A stretch of 64,000 bases of DNA from Peptoniphilus obesi ph1 (GTDB lineage Bacteria; Bacillota; Clostridia; Tissierellales; Peptoniphilaceae), in assembly GCF_000311865.1 (NCBI RefSeq), contig NZ_HE978580.1, forward strand, positions 243,086 through 307,085, in the 5' to 3' direction. Within the stretch, counting starts at the first letter, position 1. Each line of letters opens with the position of its first letter. Shown piece by piece: positions 23,024-32,568 of the stretch. Both the position numbers and the translations under genes were made by a program. Below the pieces are notes generated by a model that saw only the letters and a program-made list of their open reading frames with translations, was not told the origin of the DNA and searched no databases.

Positions 23024-24535
23024 ATGAAGATAGATATATTTGCAAGCTCAGATGTGCACGGTCATATTGTTCCCTATGATTATGGAACTAATAGACATAT
23101 AAATAACTCACTTGCCAATCTGAGCACTGCTTATAAGGAATTAAAAGATGAAAACTCCATATTAATAGACAATGGCGACATGATCAAAGGTAATTTTATA
23201 GAAAGGTTTGTCTTTTATGATAAACAGCCTTCAGTTGAATTGATGAATTTTATGAAATATGATATCTGGAATTTAGGAAATCATGAATTTAACTATGGTC
23301 TTGATAATATTTACAGACTGGTCGAAAATTTTAATGGTACTAGTCTGCTTGCAAATTCTAACGGAGAATTTATGGACTATAAGATAATTGAAAGGTCTGG
23401 TATTAAAATTGCCTTTATCGGTATAAATACTCCTCTTGTAAATACTTTTGAAAAAGGAGAGCTGGGCGAGTTTAGGATAACTGATCCTGTTGATGTTATT
23501 GATAAAATTATAGATAAAATTCATGATAAGGTTGATGCAATCGTTGGCCTATTCCATGTTGGAATTGGAGATGAAAATGGCGTTTTGCATGCTGGAGCTG
23601 AATCGATTTTAAAGGATTTAAAAAATCTAGAATATCTTGATTGCATAATTATAGGTCATACTCATGATGGTTTTGAAGAAAAGTATTATAAACATGTTTT
23701 AGCTACTCAACCTATTGCCTATTCAAGAGGTTTAACTAGGCTTAGTTTAGAATTTGATGATAATAAAAAGTTGATTTCTAAAAAGGCCGAAATTATTGAT
23801 GTTAGAAATTATAAGCCTGACCAAAATATTATAGATATTTATGAGCCTTATAATAAAAAAATTCTTGAATATAATAATAAAGTTATTGGATTTTTGGAAA
23901 ATGTTGAGGGAGATTTTGATTATGACTTGGGAGATGGACCCCTTGTTCATCTGATGACTGCTATTATGCGGACCTACTACCCTTGCGATGTTGTTGCTTT
24001 TCAAATTGATTCTATTTATACTTGGTTAAATGACGGAGCTTTTAGAAGGTCTGATATAGCCAAGGTTTATTCTTATTCTGGTGGAGAGGTTAGTCTTTAT
24101 GAAATTACTGGAAAAGATTTGCGTGATTATATGATTTGGTCCAGCCAGTATTATGACTATAATGAAACTTTGTATGTAAATCCTAGAAGAAAGCAGTTTA
24201 AGTATAAAACTTTTGATATTTTTGGTAATATAAAATACACTTTGGACTATAGAAGAGAAGAAAGAATAACTAAACTTCAAAGGCTTGATGGCAGCGAAAT
24301 TAAGGATGATGACAAGCTTATTATTGGCATGAATGAATACAGGATGAATTATTTGATTTCTCAAAAGGGTCCACTTTCTGATAGACATTTTGAACAAATT
24401 GCAAGTTCTGAAAATATTTTAAAGGATTATCCTGTTCATGGGACTATAAGGGAGATTGCAGAGGTTTATTTTGAGCAAAAGGATGATTCTACTTTTCACT
24501 ACAATGGAAAAATTAATTTTAAAATTAAGTATTAA
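23024..24535 (+). CDS. Bifunctional metallophosphatase/5'-nucleotidase
   Basis: This 503-residue protein is of the UshA/YfkN group. The metallophosphatase motifs are all present in order: SDVHGHIVP (about residue 10), DNGDMIKGN, LGNHEFNYG, IGHTHDG. The second half is the 5'-nucleotidase C-terminal domain (GGEVSLYEITGKDLRDYM). ATG 23024 is preceded by GAGGT, and an upstream in-frame TTG (22997) is not supported. There is no signal peptide, which is unusual because many relatives are exported or cell-wall anchored. This one appears cytoplasmic and may act on nucleotides or cyclic nucleotides. It is transcribed convergently to vanW and closed by a shared terminator. Confidence 0.9.
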   Translation: MKIDIFASSDVHGHIVPYDYGTNRHINNSLANLSTAYKELKDENSILIDNGDMIKGNFIERFVFYDKQPSVELMNFMKYDIWNLGNHEFNYGLDNIYRLVENFNGTSLLANSNGEFMDYKIIERSGIKIAFIGINTPLVNTFEKGELGEFRITDPVDVIDKIIDKIHDKVDAIVGLFHVGIGDENGVLHAGAESILKDLKNLEYLDCIIIGHTHDGFEEKYYKHVLATQPIAYSRGLTRLSLEFDDNKKLISKKAEIIDVRNYKPDQNIIDIYEPYNKKILEYNNKVIGFLENVEGDFDYDLGDGPLVHLMTAIMRTYYPCDVVAFQIDSIYTWLNDGAFRRSDIAKVYSYSGGEVSLYEITGKDLRDYMIWSSQYYDYNETLYVNPRRKQFKYKTFDIFGNIKYTLDYRREERITKLQRLDGSEIKDDDKLIIGMNEYRMNYLISQKGPLSDRHFEQIASSENILKDYPVHGTIREIAEVYFEQKDDSTFHYNGKINFKIKY

Positions 24536-24536
24536 A

Positions 24537-24566
24537 AAATAGGATATGTTCTCATATCCTATTTTT
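24537..24566. terminator. Bidirectional terminator between nucleotidase and VanW genes
   Basis: AAATAGGATATG (24537-24548) pairs perfectly with 24553-24564 around a four-base loop, with T5 on the plus strand and a T-rich tail on the minus strand. Confidence 0.88.
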
Positions 24567-24592
24567 ATGTCTTATCTTTTCTTACTAGATTT

Positions 24593-25969
24593 TTAGTCAT
24601 TATTTTTATCGTTCTTTTTATCATTATCGTTAGTTGAAGCTGTTCCTATAATGACTACCCTATCTTGAGCTATATAGTTTGATGTTGAAATTTGTTCTGT
24701 CTTTAATACTTCTCCATTTTTAGAAATTTCCTTATAGGTTGTGTATACATAGCCTTTTGAACCAGATTTTTCAACTTTGCTTTGTCCTTCTTTTATTTTA
24801 TTTGAATATTTTGTAACAGTTTTTGCCCCAACAGAGTTTACAAGTTTTGGAATTATTTTTACTTCATAATCTCTATCTGATTTGTTCCCAAAGACTTGGA
24901 ATTTTAAGTTTGTTCCATCTGCTTCTGCTTTTAGGTAAATATTGTGGTTTGTATTGTTTTTAAATTTCAAATCTTTATAGCCTTCTGCAACTGCTGCATC
25001 AGTTCCAAGATCTACATATGAGATAGGTCTTGAGTGATTGTGTCTTTCACTAATTTCCAAATCAGCAAGTATCAAAGAATTGTAAAGAGTTGTTGAAACT
25101 TGGCAAACTCCACCGCCAAGTCCTTGATCAAATTCTCCATTTACTATTACAGCTGCTGTTTTAAACCCATTTTTAGCACTGATATCCCCCACAGTATTGT
25201 TAAAAGATATTTCCTCTCCTGGTTTTATTAATAAATCATTAAATTTACTAGAAGCTAGGGCTATATTGTCTTTTCTATTTGCCACAGATTTTGAATAGTC
25301 TGTTGAAAATTCTCCAAGCAAGCTATCTATTCCATCAAATTGTGAATCATCGATTTTTGGATAAGATACTATGATTGGAACTTCTATTAATTCTTTTTTA
25401 TCTATATTATTTTTTATAAATTCTTTTAGTTTTTTTGAATCTACATATTGTCCGTTAGCTGAGGAATAAAGTTTAAAACCATTTTTAGCTGTGTATTCAA
25501 CTCTTGCATCTCTTGGTTCTATATAGGCTTTTAAAATTAATTTATTTAAAGCTTCATCTAACTTATGCTCTTCGAAATCTTCATCCAGTACAATATTTTT
25601 GCCAAAGCAAGCTGCTCTTATTATTTCAAAGAAATTTTTAATTTCTGAATCAGATTTTCCATAGCTAAAAGCTTTGTCGACTGCCTTATCTATATCTAGC
25701 TGGTAGCCCATATCATTATAGCTTATAGAATATTCTTCTCCTTGAATGTCAAAATCAAATTTTGCATCTTTTAACTGGTCTAGTTTTGTATTTAAAACTT
25801 TTTGACCCGCATCTTTTTTATTTAGCCTGGAAACATCTATGCCTGATATTTTTATTCCCTTGTATATAAAGTTTTTATGTTTTTGTGAACTATAAAATAA
25901 AAATACTGAGCCGACCACTAATCCAAATATCAAGACAAAAATCAGTATTCTTGTTTTAACTTTATTCAT
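24593..25969 (-). CDS. VanW family protein with peptidoglycan-binding domain
   Basis: This 458-residue extracytoplasmic protein begins with one membrane anchor (RILIFVLIFGLVVGSVFLF). A PG_binding_4 domain follows (residues about 45-200). The VanW domain has PGEEISFNNTVGDIS, GLGGGVCQVSTTLYN and LEISERHNHSRP. A short G5-like strand region and an Asp/Asn/Lys tail end it. VanW proteins are common in anaerobic Firmicutes and are thought to act on the cell wall. The biochemical role is unknown. It overlaps nth by eight bases. Confidence 0.9.
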   Translation of the reverse strand: MNKVKTRILIFVLIFGLVVGSVFLFYSSQKHKNFIYKGIKISGIDVSRLNKKDAGQKVLNTKLDQLKDAKFDFDIQGEEYSISYNDMGYQLDIDKAVDKAFSYGKSDSEIKNFFEIIRAACFGKNIVLDEDFEEHKLDEALNKLILKAYIEPRDARVEYTAKNGFKLYSSANGQYVDSKKLKEFIKNNIDKKELIEVPIIVSYPKIDDSQFDGIDSLLGEFSTDYSKSVANRKDNIALASSKFNDLLIKPGEEISFNNTVGDISAKNGFKTAAVIVNGEFDQGLGGGVCQVSTTLYNSLILADLEISERHNHSRPISYVDLGTDAAVAEGYKDLKFKNNTNHNIYLKAEADGTNLKFQVFGNKSDRDYEVKIIPKLVNSVGAKTVTKYSNKIKEGQSKVEKSGSKGYVYTTYKEISKNGEVLKTEQISTSNYIAQDRVVIIGTASTNDNDKKNDKNND

Positions 25970-26609
25970 CTATCACATTCTCCCTATTAAATCTACATAT
26001 CTTATTTATATTACAATTTTTGCAATCTGGATTTTGTGCTTTACAAACTCTTCTTCCATGAAATATTAATAAGTGGTGGGTTTTTATCCACCTATCTTTT
26101 GGAATTCTTTCTTGCAAGGCTTTTTCCGTTTTCTCTACATTTTTTTCATCTACAAATCCAATCCTATTTGCCAATCTAAAAACATGAGTATCGACTGCAA
26201 TTGCTGGAATCCCATAGGCTGTAGATGCAACAACATTGGCAGTTTTTTTGCCAACTCCTGGTAGTTTTAAAAGTTCTTTAATAGTATCTGGGACTTGACT
26301 ATCATAGTCCTCAACTATTTTTTTAGATGCTTTATAAATATTTTTAGCCTTGTTTCTATAAAGTCCGCAAGATTTTATATTTGGTATAATTCCATCTACT
26401 CCAAGATCAACAAAGTCTTGAGGCTGGTTGTATTCTTTAAACATCTCTTTTGTAACCTTGTTTACTCTTATATCTGTACATTGGGCAGACAGTATTGTTG
26501 CTATTAATAATTCATAGGCTGAATTAAAATTTAATTCACACTTTGCATCTGGATATGTTTTTTCTAATATATCTAATACTTTTTTGACTTCATCATTTTT
26601 TAACAACAT
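25962..26609 (-). CDS. nth: Endonuclease III
   Basis: This 215-residue bifunctional DNA glycosylase/AP lyase removes oxidised pyrimidines. The helix-hairpin-helix is LLKLPGVGKKTANVV, with the catalytic Lys in the GKKTAN stretch. The catalytic Asp is in AVDTHVFRLANRIG. The C-terminal iron-sulfur loop is C-x6-C-x2-C-x5-C (CKAQNPDCKNCNINKIC). All key residues and the normal length are present. It sits between the DUF503 gene (adjacent, stop at 26610) and vanW (overlapping). Confidence 0.96.
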   Translation of the reverse strand: MLLKNDEVKKVLDILEKTYPDAKCELNFNSAYELLIATILSAQCTDIRVNKVTKEMFKEYNQPQDFVDLGVDGIIPNIKSCGLYRNKAKNIYKASKKIVEDYDSQVPDTIKELLKLPGVGKKTANVVASTAYGIPAIAVDTHVFRLANRIGFVDEKNVEKTEKALQERIPKDRWIKTHHLLIFHGRRVCKAQNPDCKNCNINKICRFNRENVIDE

Positions 26610-26894
26610 TTAATCAATCATTTCTATATCTATATCAATTATTTCTACTGAGTCAAAATTATCAATAAAATGTACAATTTTATTGATGACTTCATCTGCA
26701 AAAACTGCTTTATTAGCTACAACTGCGATTCCAATTTCTGCAATTTGCCAGCTATCATTTTCTCCTACTTCTGCAATAGAAATATTATATCTGCTTTTTA
26801 ATCTTTCAATTAAAGATTTTAAAATTCTTCTTTTTTCTTTTAGACTGTTTGGTGAAAATAACCTAAGTCTAATTAAACATCTTCCTATAATCAT
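26610..26894 (-). CDS. DUF503 (YlxP-like) protein
   Basis: This 94-residue DUF503 protein has a ferredoxin-like fold. The opening MIIGRCLIRLRLFSPNSLKEKRRIL and the following LIERLKSRYNISIAEVGENDSWQ are diagnostic. The family is often found near rbfA in Firmicutes and its function is unknown. Here it precedes nth directly, without a gap. Confidence 0.87.
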   Translation of the reverse strand: MIIGRCLIRLRLFSPNSLKEKRRILKSLIERLKSRYNISIAEVGENDSWQIAEIGIAVVANKAVFADEVINKIVHFIDNFDSVEIIDIDIEMID

Positions 26895-26951
26895 AAAATA
26901 ATTATATCATAAGCAATTTTTAAACTCATATTTATTAGCTATAATTTTGCA

Positions 26952-26997
26952 TAAAAAAACCTAGCTAGCAAATCTAAATGATTTACCAACTAGGTTT
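26952..26997 (-). terminator. Intrinsic terminator of the M20 deacylase gene
   Basis: AAACCTAG (26957-26964) pairs with CTAGGTTT (26990-26997), with inner AAATC/GATTT pairing and a run of T on the minus strand. Confidence 0.8.
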
Positions 26998-27008
26998 AAA
27001 TATGTGTT

Positions 27009-28145
27009 TTATTTTAAATATTTTAAAATAATTTGTTTGCAAGCTTCTATATATTCAAGATATTCATCAACTGGTAAGTTTTCATCTATTGTATGAGCAA
27101 GTCTTGGTTCTCCTGGTCCATAAACTGCAAGGTCAATTTTTTTGCCGACTCTTGAGAAGTTTGCTGCATCTGTTGCCCCAGTTGTTGGCATTGCTTTAAC
27201 TTCTTTGTTTACTTCTTCTATTGCCTTTATTAAATCATTATCTTTTGCGCTTTCAACTGCTGGAAGATCTTGAATAACATTTAATTCTAGATGTCCTTCT
27301 GATTGGCTGTTGATTTTTTCTATACAATCATTTACAGTCTTTAGGAAAACTTCTCCTGGAACTTCTGGAACTATTCTTGCATTTGCTTTCATGACAACTT
27401 TTTCTGGTATGGAGTTTATTTGTCCTCCACCATTTATCACTGTGTGAGCATTGAGTGATTTTCCAAGAACTTTATTTTCTCCTTTGGAAAATATTTTTCC
27501 AAATTCTTTATTTGCAAGATTAATATAATCTACTAAAAGTTCTAGGGCATTTATTCCTTCTTCTGGCATTGATGAGTGAGCAGCTCTACCATGTGCGATT
27601 ATTTCATAAAGAATTGAACCCTTTTGTGAATAAACTGCAGATTTTTTGCTAGTTGGTTCTGCAATTAAAACTCCATCTAGTTCATCTGCATATCCTTTTT
27701 CATACAAATCTTTTGATCCATACATGCCAATTTCTTCTCCTACTGTTGCAAGTAGTCTTATTTTTCCATTAAAGTCTAAATCTTCTTCTTTTATTTCTAT
27801 CATAGCTATCACAAGGGCTGCTAGTCCTGCCTTCATATCAACTGCGCCTCTTGCATAAATTTTTCCATCTACGATTTCTGCAGCAAAAGGAGGATAGGTC
27901 CATTTATTTTCATCTTCTATATCGACTACATCCATATGACCGCTGATTCCAAGTGTTCTGCCTTGACCTTTTTTCAAATCTGCAACTAAACTTGATCTTG
28001 AAGGACTATAATTTACTATTTCTGATTCTATGCCATATTCTTTTAGTAATTCTTTTAAATAAATAGCAACTTCTTCTTCGTTTGAGTTGATAGTTCTAAT
28101 TTTTAATATATCTCTAAGTATTTCTATCTTTTTTTCTTTATTCAT
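27009..28145 (-). CDS. ArgE/DapE-family M20 deacylase or dipeptidase
   Basis: This 378-residue zinc amidohydrolase has ISGHMDVVD (metal His, catalytic Asp), YARGAVDMKAG (bridging Asp), TVGEEIGMYGS (catalytic Glu-Glu), LIAEPTS, and HTIDENLPVDEY with the final metal His. The lid domain carries GRAAHSSMPEEG. The substrate cannot be told from sequence: acetylornithine, succinyl-diaminopimelate and dipeptides are all possible. No arg or dap genes are nearby, so a peptide or salvage role is plausible. It is a single-gene unit with its own terminator. Confidence 0.88.
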   Translation of the reverse strand: MNKEKKIEILRDILKIRTINSNEEEVAIYLKELLKEYGIESEIVNYSPSRSSLVADLKKGQGRTLGISGHMDVVDIEDENKWTYPPFAAEIVDGKIYARGAVDMKAGLAALVIAMIEIKEEDLDFNGKIRLLATVGEEIGMYGSKDLYEKGYADELDGVLIAEPTSKKSAVYSQKGSILYEIIAHGRAAHSSMPEEGINALELLVDYINLANKEFGKIFSKGENKVLGKSLNAHTVINGGGQINSIPEKVVMKANARIVPEVPGEVFLKTVNDCIEKINSQSEGHLELNVIQDLPAVESAKDNDLIKAIEEVNKEVKAMPTTGATDAANFSRVGKKIDLAVYGPGEPRLAHTIDENLPVDEYLEYIEACKQIILKYLK

Positions 28146-28230
28146 AAAAGTTCCTCCTTTTATATTTCCTATGTAAGTTACTCTTTTATAAAAGATATCC
28201 TTTTTTCTATACTTCTAACTAAATTTTTAC

Positions 28231-28259
28231 AAAAAAATAAAATCCAGTTGCCTGGATTT
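28231..28259 (-). terminator. Intrinsic terminator of the thioesterase gene
   Basis: AAATCCAG (28240-28247) and CTGGATTT (28252-28259), four-base loop, overlap the stop codon. TTATTTTTTT follows on the minus strand and ends the ctsR-to-thioesterase transcript. Confidence 0.85.
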
Positions 28260-28773
28260 ATATCTTAAGATTTTTTATCATTTCTTGATTTTCTTTTCTA
28301 ACTTTATCTAGCCTTGCTTTTCTTTCTTTGTAGCCGTCCATGATTTTTTGCTCTTCTTCTGTAACAGCTTTTATTCCTGCAAGTTTTTCTCCTTCTTTCA
28401 TTTTTAAGGCTGCATAGGTTATAAATCCATAGGCAGCTAAAAATCTATCTCCTGTTTTAGAATCTTCTTTTAGAAATTTTACAAATATTTCCATTGAATG
28501 ATCTCCAACTCCAGATATAAAAGCTTCTGCCAATACAAAATCTCCTAGATGAATTGGTTCAACAAAATTAAAACTATCAAAGCTTGCTGTTGTAACCCAG
28601 CCTCTTCTGTGTCTAATTGCAACTATGGCTGATAAATTATCTGCCCATTCTAAAAGATGAGCTCCATATATGCTTCCGCCTTCATTCATATCTGTTGGTA
28701 GGGTTGTTCTTGTAAATTCTGCCCTACTTTGGTCTGTAGTTTTTACTGTAGTTTTTTCCAATTTTTTCTCCAA
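28258..28773 (-). CDS. Hotdog-fold acyl-CoA thioesterase
   Basis: This 171-residue BFIT/BACH-type thioesterase hydrolyses acyl-CoA. The hotdog signature NEGGSIYGAHLLEWADNLSA includes the catalytic-region Asn and Gly/His. VTTASFDSFNFVEPIHLGD and GDHSMEIFVKF are the remaining conserved strands. The C-terminus is a charged helix. It follows radA by a few bases and is last in the stress operon, perhaps only by transcriptional convenience. Confidence 0.85.
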   Translation of the reverse strand: MEKKLEKTTVKTTDQSRAEFTRTTLPTDMNEGGSIYGAHLLEWADNLSAIVAIRHRRGWVTTASFDSFNFVEPIHLGDFVLAEAFISGVGDHSMEIFVKFLKEDSKTGDRFLAAYGFITYAALKMKEGEKLAGIKAVTEEEQKIMDGYKERKARLDKVRKENQEMIKNLKI

Positions 28774-28779
28774 TCATAA

Positions 28780-30144
28780 TTAATTATCAAATTTATTAAT
28801 GACATCTAGTATCGTATTGCAAGTAACTATTTCTAGATTTTTAAATTTATCCTTGTCGATTTTAGTTTTTGCAATAAAAACTCTTTTAAATCCAAGCCTT
28901 TCAAGTTCTTTTAACCTAGACTCAAGTGATGGAACATTTTTTAATTCACCTGTCAATCCAACATCAGCTATAAAAATTGTTGAGTTATCTATTTTTATAT
29001 TTTTTGCTGCAGAATATATGCTCATTATTACTGCAAGGTTTGATGCTGTTTCTTTTAATTTTATTCCACCAGTTGTTTTAACTACAACATTTTTGTCTAT
29101 TAATTTTAAATATGCTCTCTGCTCTAAAATTGAGATGAGGGTATTTAACTGTTCCCTACCCATGTTTTCAGATATTCTAGATGGATATGGTAAAAAACTA
29201 TGGCTGCATAGGGCTTCTATTTCTAAAATTATTGGTCTTGTTCCTTCCCTGATTACGCTTAGAGCAGAGCCTGCTACTTCTTTTCCATCTTCTCTTTTTG
29301 TCATAAAATATTCTGATGGATTATCGATTGATTTTAATCCCTCATCCGTCATGGCAAAAAATCCCATTTCTCCAGTTGATCCATACCTATTTTTGCTAGC
29401 AAGCAAATATCTTAATTGTTCATTTGATTCATTTTCAAGAATTAAAACTGTATCAACTAAGTGTTCTAAGGCTCTTACTCCTGCCAGCTCATCTTCTTTT
29501 GTCATTTGTCCAACTATAAATACCATTCTTGGTTTTTCTGGATTTTTTGCAATCTCAACTAATTTATGAGCACATTCCATTACTTGAGTTGGAGATGATG
29601 CTCTTGATTGTATATCTCTAAGAGTTACTGTTTGTATTGAGTCTAGTATTATAAATTCTGGATCAAGATCATAAATTTCTTCTATAATATTATCCATAAC
29701 TGTGCTTGAATATACATATAAATTATCAGATATCTTGTCTTCAATTCTAAGTGCCCTGTTTTTTATTTGGCTTTCTGATTCTTCTCCAGATGCATATAAA
29801 ACTTTCATCCCATTTAGGGCAAGGTCATTTGCTACTTGCAAAAGCAAGGTTGATTTTCCTGCACCTGGTTTTGCAGTTATTATAGATACAGAATCTTTTA
29901 CAATTCCTCCACCCATAACCCTATTAAACTCATTTATGCTTGTCTTTACACGAAAAGAAGAGATGCTTTCCACATCTCTTAACTTCTTTGAACTTGAAGT
30001 TTTTTTCGCACTTTTTGATGATTTTATATCATCTTCATAGACTTCTTCTAGGCTGTTCCAGGCTTCACATTTTGGACATTTTCCAAAAAAACCATAGGAA
30101 ACATAGCCACATTTATTACACTTGTACTTTATCTTTTTGCTCAT
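28780..30144 (-). CDS. radA: DNA repair protein RadA
   Basis: This RecA-like protein promotes branch migration in recombination. It has an N-terminal zinc finger (CNKCGYVSYGFFGKCPKCEAW), Walker A TAKPGAGKSTLLLQ, the RadA-specific KNRYGSTGEMGFF motif, and a C-terminal Lon-like domain (AVIMSIYSAAKNIKI, FIADVGLTGELKNVPSLESRL). The start at 30144 (MSKKIKYKC) matches family starts. An ATG four codons upstream is possible. Both lie inside the end of clpC, so the genes overlap. Co-transcription with ctsR-mcsAB-clpC is the classic Gram-positive order. Confidence 0.95.
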   Translation of the reverse strand: MSKKIKYKCNKCGYVSYGFFGKCPKCEAWNSLEEVYEDDIKSSKSAKKTSSSKKLRDVESISSFRVKTSINEFNRVMGGGIVKDSVSIITAKPGAGKSTLLLQVANDLALNGMKVLYASGEESESQIKNRALRIEDKISDNLYVYSSTVMDNIIEEIYDLDPEFIILDSIQTVTLRDIQSRASSPTQVMECAHKLVEIAKNPEKPRMVFIVGQMTKEDELAGVRALEHLVDTVLILENESNEQLRYLLASKNRYGSTGEMGFFAMTDEGLKSIDNPSEYFMTKREDGKEVAGSALSVIREGTRPIILEIEALCSHSFLPYPSRISENMGREQLNTLISILEQRAYLKLIDKNVVVKTTGGIKLKETASNLAVIMSIYSAAKNIKIDNSTIFIADVGLTGELKNVPSLESRLKELERLGFKRVFIAKTKIDKDKFKNLEIVTCNTILDVINKFDN

Positions 30145-32566
30145 TTTTAACACCATCTAATTTTTTAATAAGCAATTTTTTGTAAAAATCAATTTCTATA
30201 TTTTCATTTCTTTCTATTTCGCCTTCTAACATTTTTTGGGCGATTTCATCTTCTATTGAAGTTCTTATTGCTCTTTCAAGAGGTCTTGCTCCAAAGTCTT
30301 TGCTGTATCCTTTTTGAGCTATATATTTTGTAAGTCTCTTTGTGAAGCTTGCATTTATGCCTATATCTTTTAGTCTTTCTTTTAATTTATCTAGCATAAT
30401 TTCTGCAATTGATTGTATTTCTTTTGTTGATAATTCTTTAAATACAATGATATCATCTAGTCTATTTAAAAATTCAGGTCTAAATATTTCTTTTAGAGAA
30501 TTTTGAACTATTGATTTCATTTTTTCGTATTGGTTTTTCTTTTCAGTTTCTTCATCTACTGAAAATCCTATTGTTGACTTATTCTTTAACTGACTTGCCC
30601 CAGCATTTGATGTCATTATAATTACAGTGTCTTTAAAGCTTACTGTTCTTCCCTTAGAATCTGTCAATCTTCCATCATCTAACATTTGTAGAAGAACATT
30701 AAATACATCAGGATGGGCTTTTTCAATTTCGTCAAAAAGAATTACTGAATAAGGATTTGACCTAACTGCATCGGTTAACTGACCACCCTCATCATAACCA
30801 ACATATCCTGGAGGTGATCCAATTAGTCTTGAAACAGTGTGTTTTTCCATATATTCTGACATATCAATCCTTATCATATGGTCTTCGCTTCCAAATAGTT
30901 CAGCTGCTAGACACTTAGCAAGATAAGTTTTACCAACACCAGTTGGTCCAACAAATATAAATGAACCCATTGGTTTTTCTGGATCTTTTAAGCCAACCCT
31001 TGCTCTTTTTATTGCTTTTGCAAGCACATCTACTGCTTCGTCTTGGCCTTTTACTTTTTCTTTTAGGTGTTCTTCTAATTTTACAAGTTTAACTTTTTCT
31101 TCTTGATTTAATTTTTCAACAGGAATTTTAGACCACTTAGATACTATTTGAGAAATATCATCGTAGCTAATTTCTTCCTGGCTTTGTTTTAATTTATATT
31201 TTTCCTTTTCTTCTTCGTATTTTTCTTTTAATTTTCTTTCTTCATCTCTAAGAGAAGCTGCTCTTTCATAGTCTTGATTTTTTATAGCGTGTTTCTTTTC
31301 TTTTTCTAGTCTATTAGAATCTTCTTCATATTTTATTTTAAATTCTGGACTAGCAAAATTTTTCACTTTTTTCTTTGAACAAGCTTCGTCTATAAGGTCA
31401 ATAGCCTTGTCTGGTAAAAATCTATCATTTATATATCTGTGAGATAGTTTTACTGCCGCTTCAATAGCCTCATTAGTTATTGTTACATTGTGATATTCTT
31501 GGTATTTTTCTCTTAAACCTTTGATTATATCTATTGAATCTTTTTCAGAAGGTTCATCTACCATAATCGGCATAAGTCTTCTCTCAAAAGCAGGGTCTTT
31601 TTCAACTTTTTGTCTGTATTCATTTATTGTTGTTGCACCAATTATTTGAAGTTCACCTTTTGTCAGCATTGGTTTTAATATATTGGATGCATCAATTGCA
31701 CCTTCTGCTGCTCCTGCTCCAATAATTACATGCATTTCATCTATAAATAAAATTGTATTTTTTTCATCTATAGTTTCTTTTACAACTTCTTTTAGTCTTT
31801 CTTCAAAATCTCCCCTGTATTTTGCACCAGCTATTAGACCAGAAACATCCAGTGTTCTGATAGTTTTATCTAGCATAATTTCAGGTACATTATTTTCCAC
31901 TATTCTCATAGCAAGACCCTCAGCTATGGCAGTTTTTCCAACGCCTGGCTCTCCTATAAGGACAGGATTATTTTTTCTTCTTCTTGAAAGAACTTGTATC
32001 ATTCTTTCAATTTCTTGGTCTCTTCCAATTATTGGATCAATCTTTCCATCCTTGGCTTTTTGATTTAAATTTGTTGTAAATTTATCTAATGATGTTTCTT
32101 TTTTATCTGAACCATCTTGGTCCTCTTCTTCTATTTCTGTATTCATAATTTCTTCTTCTAAAGAAGCTGCATCAATGCCAAGTCTTTTTAAAACTAGAAG
32201 GGCTATTCCTTGTCCTTCTCTTAAAATTCCAAGTAGTATGTGTTCTGTTCCTATATAATCTACACCGTCTTCTTTTGCTGCTTGCATAGCTAGTTCAAAA
32301 ATTCTGTTTGTCCTAGGTGTATATATTAAATTGGAATTGGTAACAGTGTTTCCTCTTGAAATGATTTCAAATGTTGCCATTTTTAGGCTGTCATAATCTA
32401 CTCCAAGATTTTTTAATACCTTGGCCCCTGTTCCACTTCCTTCTTTCATAATTCCAAGTAGTAAATGCTCAGATCCTACATAATTAACTCTTGAATCTCT
32501 GGCTTCATTTTGAGCTAAAAGTAAAGACTTCTGTGCTTTATTTGTAAATCTTTCATAAACATTCAT
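30116..32566 (-). CDS. clpC: ClpC AAA+ protease ATPase
   Basis: This 816-residue unfoldase feeds ClpP. The N-domain has two Clp repeats (YERFTNKAQKSLLLAQNEA; YIGTEHILLGILREG). AAA1 has GEPGVGKTAIAEGLA, and the middle domain has a UVR-type helical pair (KNQDYERAASLRDEER). AAA2 has GPTGVGKTYLAKCLA and GSPPGYVGYDEGGQLT. The ClpP-docking loop is STIGFSVDE (IGF). All nucleotide-binding motifs are intact. In related species McsB tags substrates by arginine phosphorylation for ClpC. The McsB here looks inactive, so substrates may be delivered through McsA or other adaptors. Confidence 0.96.
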   Translation of the reverse strand: MNVYERFTNKAQKSLLLAQNEARDSRVNYVGSEHLLLGIMKEGSGTGAKVLKNLGVDYDSLKMATFEIISRGNTVTNSNLIYTPRTNRIFELAMQAAKEDGVDYIGTEHILLGILREGQGIALLVLKRLGIDAASLEEEIMNTEIEEEDQDGSDKKETSLDKFTTNLNQKAKDGKIDPIIGRDQEIERMIQVLSRRRKNNPVLIGEPGVGKTAIAEGLAMRIVENNVPEIMLDKTIRTLDVSGLIAGAKYRGDFEERLKEVVKETIDEKNTILFIDEMHVIIGAGAAEGAIDASNILKPMLTKGELQIIGATTINEYRQKVEKDPAFERRLMPIMVDEPSEKDSIDIIKGLREKYQEYHNVTITNEAIEAAVKLSHRYINDRFLPDKAIDLIDEACSKKKVKNFASPEFKIKYEEDSNRLEKEKKHAIKNQDYERAASLRDEERKLKEKYEEEKEKYKLKQSQEEISYDDISQIVSKWSKIPVEKLNQEEKVKLVKLEEHLKEKVKGQDEAVDVLAKAIKRARVGLKDPEKPMGSFIFVGPTGVGKTYLAKCLAAELFGSEDHMIRIDMSEYMEKHTVSRLIGSPPGYVGYDEGGQLTDAVRSNPYSVILFDEIEKAHPDVFNVLLQMLDDGRLTDSKGRTVSFKDTVIIMTSNAGASQLKNKSTIGFSVDEETEKKNQYEKMKSIVQNSLKEIFRPEFLNRLDDIIVFKELSTKEIQSIAEIMLDKLKERLKDIGINASFTKRLTKYIAQKGYSKDFGARPLERAIRTSIEDEIAQKMLEGEIERNENIEIDFYKKLLIKKLDGVKNEQKDKVQV

Positions 32567-32568
32567 GT

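Noticed and set aside
23273..24397. Minus-strand frames of 83-123 codons
   Set aside because: They lie opposite the nucleotidase gene, are shadows of AT-rich coding sequence and lack ribosome sites.
28799..29569. Plus-strand frame of 256 codons
   Set aside because: It is the antisense of radA with Ser/Phe-rich shadow composition. The radA reading has all family motifs.
31683..32063. Plus-strand frame of 126 codons
   Set aside because: It is the antisense of clpC; Ser/Ile-rich composition is typical of reversed AAA+ code.
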